From Alphaproteobacteria bacterium (GTDB lineage Bacteria > Pseudomonadota > Alphaproteobacteria > JAJFFI01): 64,000 nt of DNA. Shown one piece after another: positions 44,235 to 53,226 of the stretch. The notes beneath the pieces are model-generated. The model saw only the letters and a list, made by a program, of their open reading frames with translations. It ran no database searches and was not told the origin of the DNA. Each line of letters begins with the position of its first letter. Within the stretch, counting starts at the first letter, position 1. The stretch covers positions 1-64,000 of the forward strand of contig JASJBI010000002.1 in the NCBI GenBank assembly GCA_030066595.1, written 5' to 3'. The position numbers and the translations under genes were made by a program.

Positions 44235-46004
44235 ATGATGAGCATCATCGGGTTTGTTCCTGATCCGGAGACGGCGGCAATGGTGGTCGGTTGGGTCCGG
44301 GCGCTGGCCGAAAAGGACGAAGAGACGACGTTCCTGTGTCTTGAGACGGGATTCGACGGCCGCACCGCCGAGGCGGTTCGCGTAGCCCTGGGCGAACAGG
44401 GCGAGCGCGCCCCGACCGTGACGGCGCTCGACGACCCGATGCCCGTGACGGCGGTGCTGAACCAGGTCCGCAAGAAGGTCCCCCGTCTCCTGGTGACCGG
44501 CCCGTTCGAGTTGCCGCCGGTCAACGACAATGAACAGACGACGGACGCGCTGGTGCAGGCCTCGCCCTGTCAGGCCTTTGCACCGTTGTATGGCGAAAAA
44601 GCGGCTTCCGAGGTGAAGAGGATCCTGTTTGTGGTGACGCCGGAGGCCCACGACCGGTCGGCCTTGCGGCTGGTCGATACACTGCGCCAGCGCCTGCATG
44701 CCCACGTGACCATTGGGGCCGTAGAGGACGAGACCGGCGCCAAGGCGGGGCGGGCGGGCGCGAACTGGATCCGGACGATGCTGCATGACGCGACGCTCGA
44801 TCAGGAGTTATTCGAGTCCAAGGTCGTCGTCGACCGATTGAAACACCGGGGCATCGTCGAGCTCTTTGACGGCCACGACCTGGTCGTGATCGGGGCCAGT
44901 GCCGCGAGCCACGTGCGCCCGTTAAAGCAATCGCTGCGCGACGCCACCGTCGCCATCGTGAAACGGGACCCACCGCTCCGTCTCCGCGCCATGGCCGACT
45001 GGGTACCGCGGATCAATCCGGCCGACCACGCCGATCTGCGCGTGAGTCTGCGTCTGGGGTCGAGTTGGGGTCCCGACTTCGTCGTCATGTTGGGGCTGGC
45101 ATCGGCGATCGCCTCGCTGGGGCTGCTGCAGAACTCGCCGGCCGTGGTCATCGGCTCGATGCTGCTGGCGCCATTGATGACCCCGATGATCGGGCTTGGG
45201 CTTGCCCTGGGGCAGGCGGACCGGCAACTGGCGCGACAATGCGGCAAGTCCATCGTGCTGGGGTTCCTGCTGACCCTGGCGGTCAGCTACCTGATCGGAC
45301 TCATCACCCCCGCCGGCGAGACCCTGTCCGAAGAGGTGCTCGCCCGGGGCGGGCCGAACGTCCTCGACCTGCTGATCGCCGTGTTCGCGGCGGCCGCCGC
45401 GACCTTTGCCATGGCGCGGCCGAACATCGCCGGCGCCATCGCCGGCGTGGCGATCGCCACCGCCCTGGTGCCCCCCGTCTGTTCCGTCGGCATCTCGCTT
45501 GCCCACGGTGCCGCGCTGAACGCCTTTGGCGCTGCGGCGCTGTTTTTCACCAACCTGGTCGCGATCATCGTGATGTCGAGCTTCACCTTTTCGGTTTTGG
45601 GAATCACGGCAGCACGGGCGCTCCCGCGCCGGCGCCGGACGGCCCAAGTGGTACGCGTGACTCTGGTGGTGCTGTTGCTGGTGCTGGCCGGCCCGCTCAG
45701 CACCGCCCTGCTCGCGCAGCTCGAAGAGGGAAAAAACGTACCAGCAGCCCACCCGGTGACGCGGGCGGTTTATAGGGCTCTGTTCGCGCGGGTGGCCCAG
45801 GATGAGGGCGTGGAGATCATGCTCGTTGCGCGCCCGCGGGGTCAGAACAAGGTCCTTATCCACATCGCGTCACATGACTCGCTGCCGCGGTCTTATGCGA
45901 AAGACCTGACGAAAATCGTGCGCGACAAGATGGACGATCCAGAACTTACTGTCAGTGTGGTCGCGGTCCGCGGCTGGTGGCGCAGCGACAGCGGGTCCCA
46001 GTAA
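44235..46004 (+). CDS. DUF389-family membrane protein with N-terminal Usp-like region
   Basis: 589 aa. Residues 1-230 are soluble and include a universal-stress-like half (RILFVVTPEAHDRSALRLVDTLRQRL, then HDLVVIGASAASHV). The DUF389 core (about 270-470) has LGLLQNSPAVVIGSMLLAPLMTPMIGLGLALG and AGVAIATALVPPVCSVGISLA with about six helices. A cytoplasmic C-terminal domain follows. Function of DUF389 is unknown. Fusion to a Usp-like sensor suggests a regulated channel or transporter. Confidence 0.82.
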   Translation: MMSIIGFVPDPETAAMVVGWVRALAEKDEETTFLCLETGFDGRTAEAVRVALGEQGERAPTVTALDDPMPVTAVLNQVRKKVPRLLVTGPFELPPVNDNEQTTDALVQASPCQAFAPLYGEKAASEVKRILFVVTPEAHDRSALRLVDTLRQRLHAHVTIGAVEDETGAKAGRAGANWIRTMLHDATLDQELFESKVVVDRLKHRGIVELFDGHDLVVIGASAASHVRPLKQSLRDATVAIVKRDPPLRLRAMADWVPRINPADHADLRVSLRLGSSWGPDFVVMLGLASAIASLGLLQNSPAVVIGSMLLAPLMTPMIGLGLALGQADRQLARQCGKSIVLGFLLTLAVSYLIGLITPAGETLSEEVLARGGPNVLDLLIAVFAAAAATFAMARPNIAGAIAGVAIATALVPPVCSVGISLAHGAALNAFGAAALFFTNLVAIIVMSSFTFSVLGITAARALPRRRRTAQVVRVTLVVLLLVLAGPLSTALLAQLEEGKNVPAAHPVTRAVYRALFARVAQDEGVEIMLVARPRGQNKVLIHIASHDSLPRSYAKDLTKIVRDKMDDPELTVSVVAVRGWWRSDSGSQ

Positions 46005-46051
46005 CACCGGAGCACCGCGTCCGAGGATTGAGGCAAGCCAACGCCCGCCGG

Positions 46052-47173
46052 TCAATCCGCGTCCCGGTCTGCGAAGAACCGCTGCAGCAGCGGCTGCAGT
46101 TTCTTGCGCGAGATCGCGATATTGCCCTGGCTGAAAAGCTTCGCGTCACCAGGGTCCGCCAGACCCGCCGGCCGCAGCTCGCTCAATTGAAGATCATGCG
46201 CCTCCAGCATCGCCGTTAGACCCGACGCGAGCTTCGGGTCCGGCGCATAGACGGCAAGATCGCGATGGAAGCCGCCGTCGGCGTCCGTGTAGGCCATCAT
46301 CGCCAACAGGCAGACAAGGTCCCGCGACCGCAGAAAGGCGTCCAGACCCGCGACGAGGGCGGGATCCTTGGCGGCCCAGTCCTCGAGCGAGGTCAGCACG
46401 GTGCTTATGCCGTAGGTCCCGGATGGCGTCTCCCAAGCCTTGTAGTCCTTACGCAAGAGATCGCCGGTGCCGAGCGCGGAGACGTTGAACTTCTCCGCCT
46501 CCAGCCTCTCGAACAGACCGTCGGCGTCGGGCCCGGCGACCGGGGCGAGCTTGGCGGCGACGGCCCGGTCCTTCGCCGTCGCCCTTTCCGCGGCAGGGTC
46601 GAGATTGACCGTGTCCAGCAGGATCGTACCCAGCAGCAGCGTCGCCGTCCCCGCCTCGATCAGGTCCGGCTTGTCACGCAGCATTGCTTCGGCGACCAGC
46701 GTCGCGGCCGAGCCTGTCGTCTCGATCACGCGCGGCTCGGCCTGCAGATACTGTCCGCCGTCCGCATGGTGATCGATGATCGCGCCGACCACGTCGCCGT
46801 AGTCCGCCTGATCCGCAGACAGGACGTTGTGATCGACCAAGGTCAGCTGCAGCCGCCTGGCGCCATGCAGCCGATCCAGGTCGACCTCGTCGAGGAACAG
46901 CAGGGCGTCCACGTCGAGGCCGAGCGCGGCGAACAGATAGACCGCTTCGGTCCGTAGGACGAAATCGCTGCGCGGACAATTGACGACCGGCACGGCGGGC
47001 GGCGCGCCCGGAGCCCGTCGCGCCGACGCCAACTGGCCGTAGAGGACCGCCGAGACCATCGAGTCCAGATCCGCGGCCTCGTTGCCGAGCACGATCGGAC
47101 CGGCCTCGGCCCCCTGGACCGCGGCCCTGGCCTCCGCGAGAAACGTGTTAAGCTTGTCGAGGCGCTCGGTCAT
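46052..47173 (-). CDS. PRUNE/PPX1-like DHH-DHHA2 phosphoesterase
   Basis: 373 aa. Motifs of the DHH superfamily: VLGNEAADLDSMVSAVLYG, FLDEVDL, LTLVDHNVLS and AIIDHHADGG. The DHHA2 C-terminal domain (about 215-365) contains TSLEDWAAKDPALVAGL. This is the PRUNE / yeast PPX1 branch, hydrolysing short polyphosphates or related nucleotides. The start at 47173 (GGAG 12 nt upstream) is preferred over 47185. Divergent from a CYTH-like gene. Confidence 0.88.
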   Translation of the reverse strand: MTERLDKLNTFLAEARAAVQGAEAGPIVLGNEAADLDSMVSAVLYGQLASARRAPGAPPAVPVVNCPRSDFVLRTEAVYLFAALGLDVDALLFLDEVDLDRLHGARRLQLTLVDHNVLSADQADYGDVVGAIIDHHADGGQYLQAEPRVIETTGSAATLVAEAMLRDKPDLIEAGTATLLLGTILLDTVNLDPAAERATAKDRAVAAKLAPVAGPDADGLFERLEAEKFNVSALGTGDLLRKDYKAWETPSGTYGISTVLTSLEDWAAKDPALVAGLDAFLRSRDLVCLLAMMAYTDADGGFHRDLAVYAPDPKLASGLTAMLEAHDLQLSELRPAGLADPGDAKLFSQGNIAISRKKLQPLLQRFFADRDAD

Positions 47174-47242
47174 GGCAGGCGACATCTCCGCCGTGCGCAC
47201 ATGATACGCGCCAGTTCTACCAACAACTGCGGAGGAGTCCAA

Positions 47243-47824
47243 ATGGCCGAGATCATACCGCGCTGGGAATGGCGCACCTTCGCACGAACGATCGAGACGC
47301 AGATTGACTTGGCTGCCCATCCGCAGACCCGCCACGTGGAGTCCTCAGAGACTTACCTCGCTTCCCCCACCTCCGAGGACAATCCGAAAATCCGCAATGA
47401 ACTCATCGACATCAAGGCGTTGCAACAGGTCAATGATGACGGTCTGGAACAGTGGACGGTGGCCCTGAAGGCCTCCTTTCCGCTGTCCGGAGATCAAGTC
47501 TCGGCGGTCTATCGCGCCCTCAAGCTCGACGCGCCGCCGGCCTCGGGGGAGTGCGACTTCGACACGCTCTTGCGGATGATCGAAGAGGACGGTCGGGCCT
47601 GGGCCGTTTCCGCCGACAAGGTCCGCGATCTGTACGATGTCGACGGGTGCACCGTCGAGGCGTCCCGGGTGACGCTCGACGGCGAGGCCTTCGAGACCGT
47701 CGCCGCCGAGGACCCGGACCCGGTCAAGGTCTGGAACACCGTCGGCAAGCTCGGGCTCCAAGAGCGCGAGAACATGAGCTACGTCAAGGCGATTCAGCGC
47801 TTCAAGGCGGGCGCGCTGGCGTAA
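47243..47824 (+). CDS. possible CYTH/TTM-like protein (193 aa)
   Basis: The N-terminal part (RWEWRTFAR, SSETYLAS, NPKIRNELIDIKAL, LEQWTVALKASFPL) follows the order of short charged strands seen in triphosphate-tunnel (CYTH) enzymes, but the canonical ExExK start is not clear. GGAGGAG lies before the ATG at 47243. It is divergent, 69 bp away, from the PRUNE-like polyphosphatase, which would fit a shared role in inorganic polyphosphate or triphosphate chemistry. This is inference. Confidence 0.5.
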   Translation: MAEIIPRWEWRTFARTIETQIDLAAHPQTRHVESSETYLASPTSEDNPKIRNELIDIKALQQVNDDGLEQWTVALKASFPLSGDQVSAVYRALKLDAPPASGECDFDTLLRMIEEDGRAWAVSADKVRDLYDVDGCTVEASRVTLDGEAFETVAAEDPDPVKVWNTVGKLGLQERENMSYVKAIQRFKAGALA

Positions 47825-47959
47825 TCTCCGTGCCGGGTCCGGCTGGCCGGGCGCCTGCGGCTTTGCTATGCCCAGGAAGGCCGCGCTTGGGGTATTTCAT
47901 CAATCGGGCTGATAATCGCCGGCGGGGACGTAACACCACCACGCTTGAGGGAGGTGGCG

Positions 47960-48868
47960 ATGAACCCGGACCAGACGCAGTGGCCACAAAAGACCCGGGA
48001 GTTCCAGAACCACCATTTCGACTCGACGATCTGGAACGACTTCCGCTTTCGCGATGACGATATCGTCATCGCGACTTACGCGAAATCCGGCACCACTTGG
48101 CTGCAACAGATCGTCGCTCAGCTCATCTTCAACGGCGAAGAAGGCCTTCCGGTGGCGGAGATGTCGCCCTGGCTGGACCTGCGCGTCCCACCCAAGGACG
48201 TCAAGCTCCCGGAGGTGGAAAAGCAGACGCACCGCCGCTTCGTGAAAACCCATCTGCCGGTCGACGCGCTCGTCTTCTCGCCGAAGGCCAAGTACATCTA
48301 CATCGGCCGGGACGGGCGCGACGTGGTCTGGAGCCTGTACCACCACCACGCCACGGCCAACGATCTGTGGTACGAGGCACTGAACGAGACCCCGGGCCGC
48401 GTCGGCCCGCCGATCGAACCGCCGCCCGACGACGTCAGGCAGTATTTTCTGGATTGGCTCGATCAGGACGGCTTTCCGTTTTGGCCGTTCTGGGAAAACG
48501 TCCGATCCTGGTGGGAGATCCGCGATCTGCCGAACGTGATGCCGGTCCATTTCGCCAAGCTGAAGGCGGATATGCCCGGCGAGATCCAACGCATCGCCGG
48601 CTTTCTCGAGATTCCCATCGACGAGGCCAAGTGGGACGCCATCCTCGAGCACTGCAGCTTCGACTACATGAAGGCACACGCGACGGAGAGCGTGCCTCTG
48701 GGCGGCGCCTTCTGGGACGGGGGCGCCCGGACCTTCATGCACAAGGGCACCAACGACCGTTGGCGCGACACGCTGAGCGCGGAAGAATGCGCCGCCTATG
48801 AAGAAAGGGCGGTCGCCGAGCTCGGCGCCGACTGCGCCCGGTGGCTGCTCACCGGTGATCTGCCCTAG
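47960..48868 (+). CDS. sulfotransferase domain protein
   Basis: 302 aa. The PAPS 5'-phosphosulfate loop is TYAKSGTTWLQQIV (near residue 32), the 3'-phosphate motif is YIGRDGRDVVWSLYHHH, and the C-terminal KGTNDRWRDTLS closes the site. THLPVD supplies the likely catalytic His region. Cytosolic aryl/alcohol sulfotransferase type; acceptor unknown. ATG at 47960 with AGGGAGG upstream. No PAPS synthesis genes are nearby. Confidence 0.9.
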   Translation: MNPDQTQWPQKTREFQNHHFDSTIWNDFRFRDDDIVIATYAKSGTTWLQQIVAQLIFNGEEGLPVAEMSPWLDLRVPPKDVKLPEVEKQTHRRFVKTHLPVDALVFSPKAKYIYIGRDGRDVVWSLYHHHATANDLWYEALNETPGRVGPPIEPPPDDVRQYFLDWLDQDGFPFWPFWENVRSWWEIRDLPNVMPVHFAKLKADMPGEIQRIAGFLEIPIDEAKWDAILEHCSFDYMKAHATESVPLGGAFWDGGARTFMHKGTNDRWRDTLSAEECAAYEERAVAELGADCARWLLTGDLP

Positions 48869-49253
48869 GGCACTGATCGATCGCAGCCGCGGCCGGACCC
48901 GAGTGCCATGCGGGTTCGTCGACGCCGTGTGCAGCATTCCTTGCGTTTCTCGAGCTTGTTACACATGGGCGTTTGACTCGCCTGAGAACCGGGGAATATC
49001 CTGATCGTCATACAAGAGGGGGGAGGCTCGGGTTAACGCCGGTCGAACGATGCCCAGCGAGGCGCGGTTGGCCGGCGTCGCTGTTTGTGGACCTCGAAAC
49101 AACACCACGACAAGCGCGCCGCGACAAGCGGCCCGCCTTGGTCCCGTGCACCCCTGCCGACCCCGCGCCGGCGCACGGACGCGTATTCCGTTTGGTTCGT
49201 GCGGTGTGGTTTGGCGGTCGCGTTCGCGCGGCCTTTCAGGGGGGGCAATCCGG
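48869..49253. other. intergenic region before the Cys-rich secreted protein gene
   Basis: 385 bases. No gene, repeat or strong hairpin is recognised. A frame is open upstream of 49254 but lacks protein-like composition. Confidence 0.4.
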
Positions 49254-50165
49254 ATGAGGACACTTCATGGAAGTCTCAAGGCGGCGTTGGCGACGCTCGT
49301 TTGGGCGACCGCTCTGTTTGTCTTTGCGACGAGCGCGTTTGCCGATGACGATGACGATGACAGGAAACAGGGGAAGAAAATCCGAAACTGTACGGTAATT
49401 TCGGAACCGGGGGTCTACACGGTTGCGCGGGACCTTCCGGCCGGCCGCGGACTCCTGGCCGGGGACGATTGTATCTCGGTGCAGGCCAGTTCGGTCGTCT
49501 TGGACCTGAACAACAAATCGATCACCGGGCCGGGCACCGCAACCGGGTCCGCCATTACCGACGGCGGAGTCGCGCAGACGCACGTCATGGTCCGCCGCGG
49601 CACGATCTCGGGCTTTTCGAACGGGATCGACCTCCTTGCCTCCTCCGGGAGCGTGGTGGAGTACGTCAAGGCATTCGAGAACGCGGCCGACGGTATCGCC
49701 ATCGGCATTCGAAGCGTCGCGCTCTACAACATCGCGGTTCAGAACGATCGCGGTCTTGTGCTGAGCTGCCCGGCAAACGCGATCGGAAACTCGGCCTGGG
49801 ACAACGTGTCCGACGACCTCTTCCGGGTCGACCCCGGTTCGTGTTCACTGTCGGACGGCCTCAACAGCTTCGGGTCTTCGGGCGGCGGCGGCGGCGGGGG
49901 AAGCTGCGCATCCTTGGGGTTTACGGATTGCTCCGGGACATGCACCGACACGCAGACGAACGAGGCGAGTTGCGGTGCCTGCGGTGTAAGCTGTTCGGCC
50001 GGAGAAGTCTGCAGCGGCGGAACCTGTGCGCTAACGTGCCAGGCCGGACTGAACAACTGCAGCGGTGTGTGCAGCAATCTGCAAAAGGACGAAGAGAACT
50101 GCGGTGGCTGCGGTGTGACCTGCAATGCGGGCGAGTCCTGCGTCGGCAGCGTGTGCACACCCTGA
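49254..50165 (+). CDS. secreted beta-helix protein with Stig1-like Cys-rich tail
   Basis: 303 aa. Signal peptide (ALATLVWATALFVFATSAFA), then an Asp/Lys-rich stretch. A right-handed beta-helix-like domain (about 45-195) contains SVVLDLNNKSITGPGT and HVMVRRGTISGFSNGIDLL. After a Gly-rich linker come two copies of a Cys repeat, C-SG-C...CG-CG--C--GE-C-G--C (about 218-303). Such tails are typical of myxobacterial and other deltaproteobacterial surface proteins and are unusual in alphaproteobacteria. Transfer is likely. Surface adhesion or polysaccharide binding is a guess. Confidence 0.8.
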   Translation: MRTLHGSLKAALATLVWATALFVFATSAFADDDDDDRKQGKKIRNCTVISEPGVYTVARDLPAGRGLLAGDDCISVQASSVVLDLNNKSITGPGTATGSAITDGGVAQTHVMVRRGTISGFSNGIDLLASSGSVVEYVKAFENAADGIAIGIRSVALYNIAVQNDRGLVLSCPANAIGNSAWDNVSDDLFRVDPGSCSLSDGLNSFGSSGGGGGGGSCASLGFTDCSGTCTDTQTNEASCGACGVSCSAGEVCSGGTCALTCQAGLNNCSGVCSNLQKDEENCGGCGVTCNAGESCVGSVCTP

Positions 50166-50211
50166 GCGCGACTGGGGACTTTCCGCGCCGGTCCCATGAC
50201 CGCAGCCGGCC

Positions 50212-51099
50212 TCACCGCCGGCGGCGGCGATGGCCGTCGACCAGGCAGACCACCTTGGCGACCGTGAGCTCCCGGCGCAGCCGCGTGCCGTAGCGCGGGA
50301 AGGTCTGCGCGGACGGGAGTCCGGCATCGGCGCCCACGCCGGCGCCGCCGGGGAGGCGCAGGCTGGCCCTTCGGACCGCGTTGGCCATGGAGACGGGGGC
50401 GGCCGAGATGATGCGCCCGCGCCGGATCGATGCCGCCACCGTCACGCCGACCACCCTGCCCGAATCGTCCAGCACCGGCCCGCCGCTCATGCCGCCCAGG
50501 CTGTCGAACTGGGGCTGGCGCCGACGTTCGCTCCAGGCGATCGTCGGCTCCACCGTGCGGACGCCGCGCCCGACGGTCCGCAAACGGCTGCGGCCGATCA
50601 GCGACGAATAGGCGTCGCCGGGCCGCCCGCCCGGGTAGCCGACATGGAAACCCTCCTGGCCGACGCGCAACACGTCCGGCGACAAAGTGAGCGCGAGCGG
50701 CGGCGCGCCGCGCCCGGTCCACAGGACGCTCACATCCGCGCCCGGCTCGGACAGCACCCGCCGGACCTTGAGCCCGCGCCGAGGCCCGGTGAGGATGCCG
50801 ATCTCGGTGCAGCCCTCGACCACGTGCCGCGCCGTCATCCAGATCCCGCCGTCGTCGATCGCGAAGGCCGTGCCCGTGCTCGGCGCCGGCGCCTCTTTTT
50901 CGACCACGAACTCGGGATCCAAGGGAGAGGCCTGTGGCAGCGGCTGCCCCGGCGGAGGGGCTTGCTCGATCGTGGGCGGAGGCGCGAAGGCGTCGACCGC
51001 GGGCCGGCGCACATCGCCGCCGCCGCCGAACATCCGGTTGACCAAACCCACCCCGACCAGGATCACGATGATCAGGACGATGCGGCCGCTGCTGCCCAT
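50212..51099 (-). CDS. membrane-anchored trypsin-like serine protease
   Basis: 295 aa. An uncleaved N-terminal membrane helix (IVLIIVILVGVGLV), a Pro-rich linker, then a trypsin-like domain with the triad H92 (TARHVVEG), D122 (GADVSVLW) and S205 (GGMSGGPVLDDSG). No PDZ domain. Probably periplasmic. It has a basic C-terminal tail (HRRRRR). The DUF350 gene lies upstream on the same strand, ending 15 bp before this gene's start. Confidence 0.88.
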   Translation of the reverse strand: MGSSGRIVLIIVILVGVGLVNRMFGGGGDVRRPAVDAFAPPPTIEQAPPPGQPLPQASPLDPEFVVEKEAPAPSTGTAFAIDDGGIWMTARHVVEGCTEIGILTGPRRGLKVRRVLSEPGADVSVLWTGRGAPPLALTLSPDVLRVGQEGFHVGYPGGRPGDAYSSLIGRSRLRTVGRGVRTVEPTIAWSERRRQPQFDSLGGMSGGPVLDDSGRVVGVTVAASIRRGRIISAAPVSMANAVRRASLRLPGGAGVGADAGLPSAQTFPRYGTRLRRELTVAKVVCLVDGHRRRRR

Positions 51100-51114
51100 T
51101 GGCGTCTGCGCCCG

Positions 51115-51528
51115 CTAGCCAGCGACGGCGGCGGCGGTGATCGCGGCGATGCCCAGCTTGGCGGCGGACAGCACGATCGCCGGGCCGATCTCGTCCGCCT
51201 CGACCCGCGCCGGAATGTCCTTCAGGAGAAAATCCACCACCCGGTAGACCAGGATCTGCAGGGCCACCGTAACCGCGCCCCAAATGAGGATATCGAACAC
51301 GTTGACGCTCGCCGCCATGCAGAAGGCCAGCGGCACGGCAAGCCCGACCACCGCACCGGACAGGGTGACTGCGGCCGCCGTGTTGCCGGCGCGGATTAGC
51401 CGGATCTCGTGATAGGGGGTCGCGAACAGATAGATCGCAACGCCCGCGGAAAGGATCGCGACGGTGACCAGGAAATGCAGGATCAGAACCGGGAACCCGG
51501 CGAACAGGCTTTGAATGACGGCGTCCAT
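51115..51528 (-). CDS. DUF350-family inner-membrane protein
   Basis: 137 aa with four hydrophobic helices in two similar halves, the DUF350 layout (ILHFLVTVAILSAGVAIYLFATPYHEIRLIRAGNTAAAVTLSGAVVGLAVPLA). Function unknown. It ends 15 bp before the protease gene on the same strand, so the two are probably cotranscribed. Confidence 0.85.
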   Translation of the reverse strand: MDAVIQSLFAGFPVLILHFLVTVAILSAGVAIYLFATPYHEIRLIRAGNTAAAVTLSGAVVGLAVPLAFCMAASVNVFDILIWGAVTVALQILVYRVVDFLLKDIPARVEADEIGPAIVLSAAKLGIAAITAAAVAG

Positions 51529-51682
51529 GCGCCGTCCTCTAGCAAGCCGTCTGCAATCCGTCCAGCCTTCACGGGCCTGCCGTTCGCCTCGTGCCGTGCC
51601 GCAGGGTCACGGGTTCTGCATGCCCCCATTGCATCAAACGCGCTTCCCTTGGGACTCTCCCGGTGATATCGCATGTCCCATC

Positions 51683-53098
51683 ATGACAAGGAGTGCCCAC
51701 AACCGCCCCGGCGCCGCGCCGTGGGGGCAAGAGGCCCGCGCGCTTTTGGCGTTGAGCGGTCCCTTGGTGCTGACCAATGTCGGGCAGGTCGCGATCCACA
51801 CGACGGACGTGATCATGCTCGGCTGGCTCGGCGCGCCGGCGCTTGCCGCCGGATCGATGGGCGCGACGCTGATCTTCATGCTGTTGATCATGGGCATCGG
51901 CGTGGTCATGGCGACGGCGCCGATGGTTGCCCAGGATCTGGGCCGCAAGCCCAATGCCGTGCGCGAGCCGCGCCGGACCCTGCGCCAGGGTTTCTGGGTG
52001 TCCGTCGTCCTCGGCGCGCCGGCCATGGCGCTCTTGTCGATGACCGGCCCCATGCTTGTCGTCACGGGCCAGAACCCGGATCTGGCCGCGGGCGCGGCGG
52101 CCTATGTCGAAACCGCGGTCTGGGCCTTCATTCCGACCTTGTGGTTCGTCTGCCTGCGCTGCTTCATCGCGGCCTTCGAGCGGCCCCGGGCCGCACTCGT
52201 GGTCACGGTGATCGGCATCGCCGTGAACGCCGTGGGCGACTATGTGCTGATCTTCGGCGCGCTCGGCCTACCGGCGCTAGGGCTGCGCGGCGCCGGCATA
52301 GCGACCAGCCTGACCAACTTTTTCCTGTTCGCCGCCCTGCTTGGCTTCATTCTGACGGACCGGCGCTTCCGGCGCTTTCAGATCCTCGGCCGGTTCTGGC
52401 GGCCCGATTGGGTCCGCTTTCGCGAGATGTTTCGCATTGGCGTGCCCATGGGTGTCTCCCGCGGCATGGAAGTGGGTCTGTTCGGCTCGGCGATCTTCTT
52501 GATGGGCCTGATCGGCGTCGACGAGGTGGCGGCGCACCAGATTGCGCTGCAATGTGCCGGGATCACCTTCATGGTGCCCATGGGCCTCAGCCAGGCGGCC
52601 ACCGTGCGGGTCGGCCTCGCCGTCGGCCGCGGCGATTCTGAGGGCGTCATGCGCGCGGGTGGCCTCGCTTTCGCCATGGGGGCGGGGTTCATGGCCTGCA
52701 CGGGCATACTCATGGTCTCGTTCCCGCAGGAGATCACCGGGCTGTTTCTCGACCTCGACGACCCGGCCAACCTGCGCGTCTTGGAGCTTGCGGTGCTGTT
52801 CCTCTATGTCGCCGCCGCCTTCCAGATCGCCGACGGCCTGCAGGTCATCGCCGCCGGCGCCTTGGCCGGGCTCAAGGACACGCGCGTACCCATGATCCTG
52901 TCCGGCATCGCCTACTGGCTGGTCGGCCTCGGCACCTGCATTCCCCTGGCCTTCGCCGTGGGCCTGGGCGGCTTCGGCATCTGGATCGGGCTCGCCGTTG
53001 GGCTGTTCGCGGGCGCGGCGTTGCTCATGCACCGGTTCTATGCCCTGCAGGGCGTGTGGCCGATGGGGCTGCGGCGGGTGCGGGCCGCCGAAGTCTGA
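51683..53098 (+). CDS. MATE-family multidrug efflux transporter
   Basis: 471 aa with about twelve membrane helices in two homologous halves. The first opens ALLALSGPLVLTNVGQVAIHTTDVIMLGWLGAPALAAGSMG; the second has GVDEVAAHQIALQCAGITFMVPMGLSQAATVRVG, both typical of MATE (NorM-like) antiporters. The start at 51683 is chosen by family alignment; the Shine-Dalgarno sequence is weak. Stands alone upstream of lpd. Confidence 0.93.
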   Translation: MTRSAHNRPGAAPWGQEARALLALSGPLVLTNVGQVAIHTTDVIMLGWLGAPALAAGSMGATLIFMLLIMGIGVVMATAPMVAQDLGRKPNAVREPRRTLRQGFWVSVVLGAPAMALLSMTGPMLVVTGQNPDLAAGAAAYVETAVWAFIPTLWFVCLRCFIAAFERPRAALVVTVIGIAVNAVGDYVLIFGALGLPALGLRGAGIATSLTNFFLFAALLGFILTDRRFRRFQILGRFWRPDWVRFREMFRIGVPMGVSRGMEVGLFGSAIFLMGLIGVDEVAAHQIALQCAGITFMVPMGLSQAATVRVGLAVGRGDSEGVMRAGGLAFAMGAGFMACTGILMVSFPQEITGLFLDLDDPANLRVLELAVLFLYVAAAFQIADGLQVIAAGALAGLKDTRVPMILSGIAYWLVGLGTCIPLAFAVGLGGFGIWIGLAVGLFAGAALLMHRFYALQGVWPMGLRRVRAAEV

Positions 53099-53226
53099 CG
53101 CGTTTCCGGGTCCGCGATCTATCCAAAGAGAAGGATGACAGGCCCGGTCGCGCTCAGTACCCTGCTTTTGCCCCGCCGCGTCCCGGCGAGACGGGCACAG
53201 GCTAAGCGACAGCGGGAAGCGGTCTC

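Noticed and set aside
47960-48868. Sulfotransferase as part of the sulfatase system
   Set aside because: It is about 18 kb away, on the other strand, cytosolic, and lacks the shared 25-bp motif upstream; a link would be speculation.
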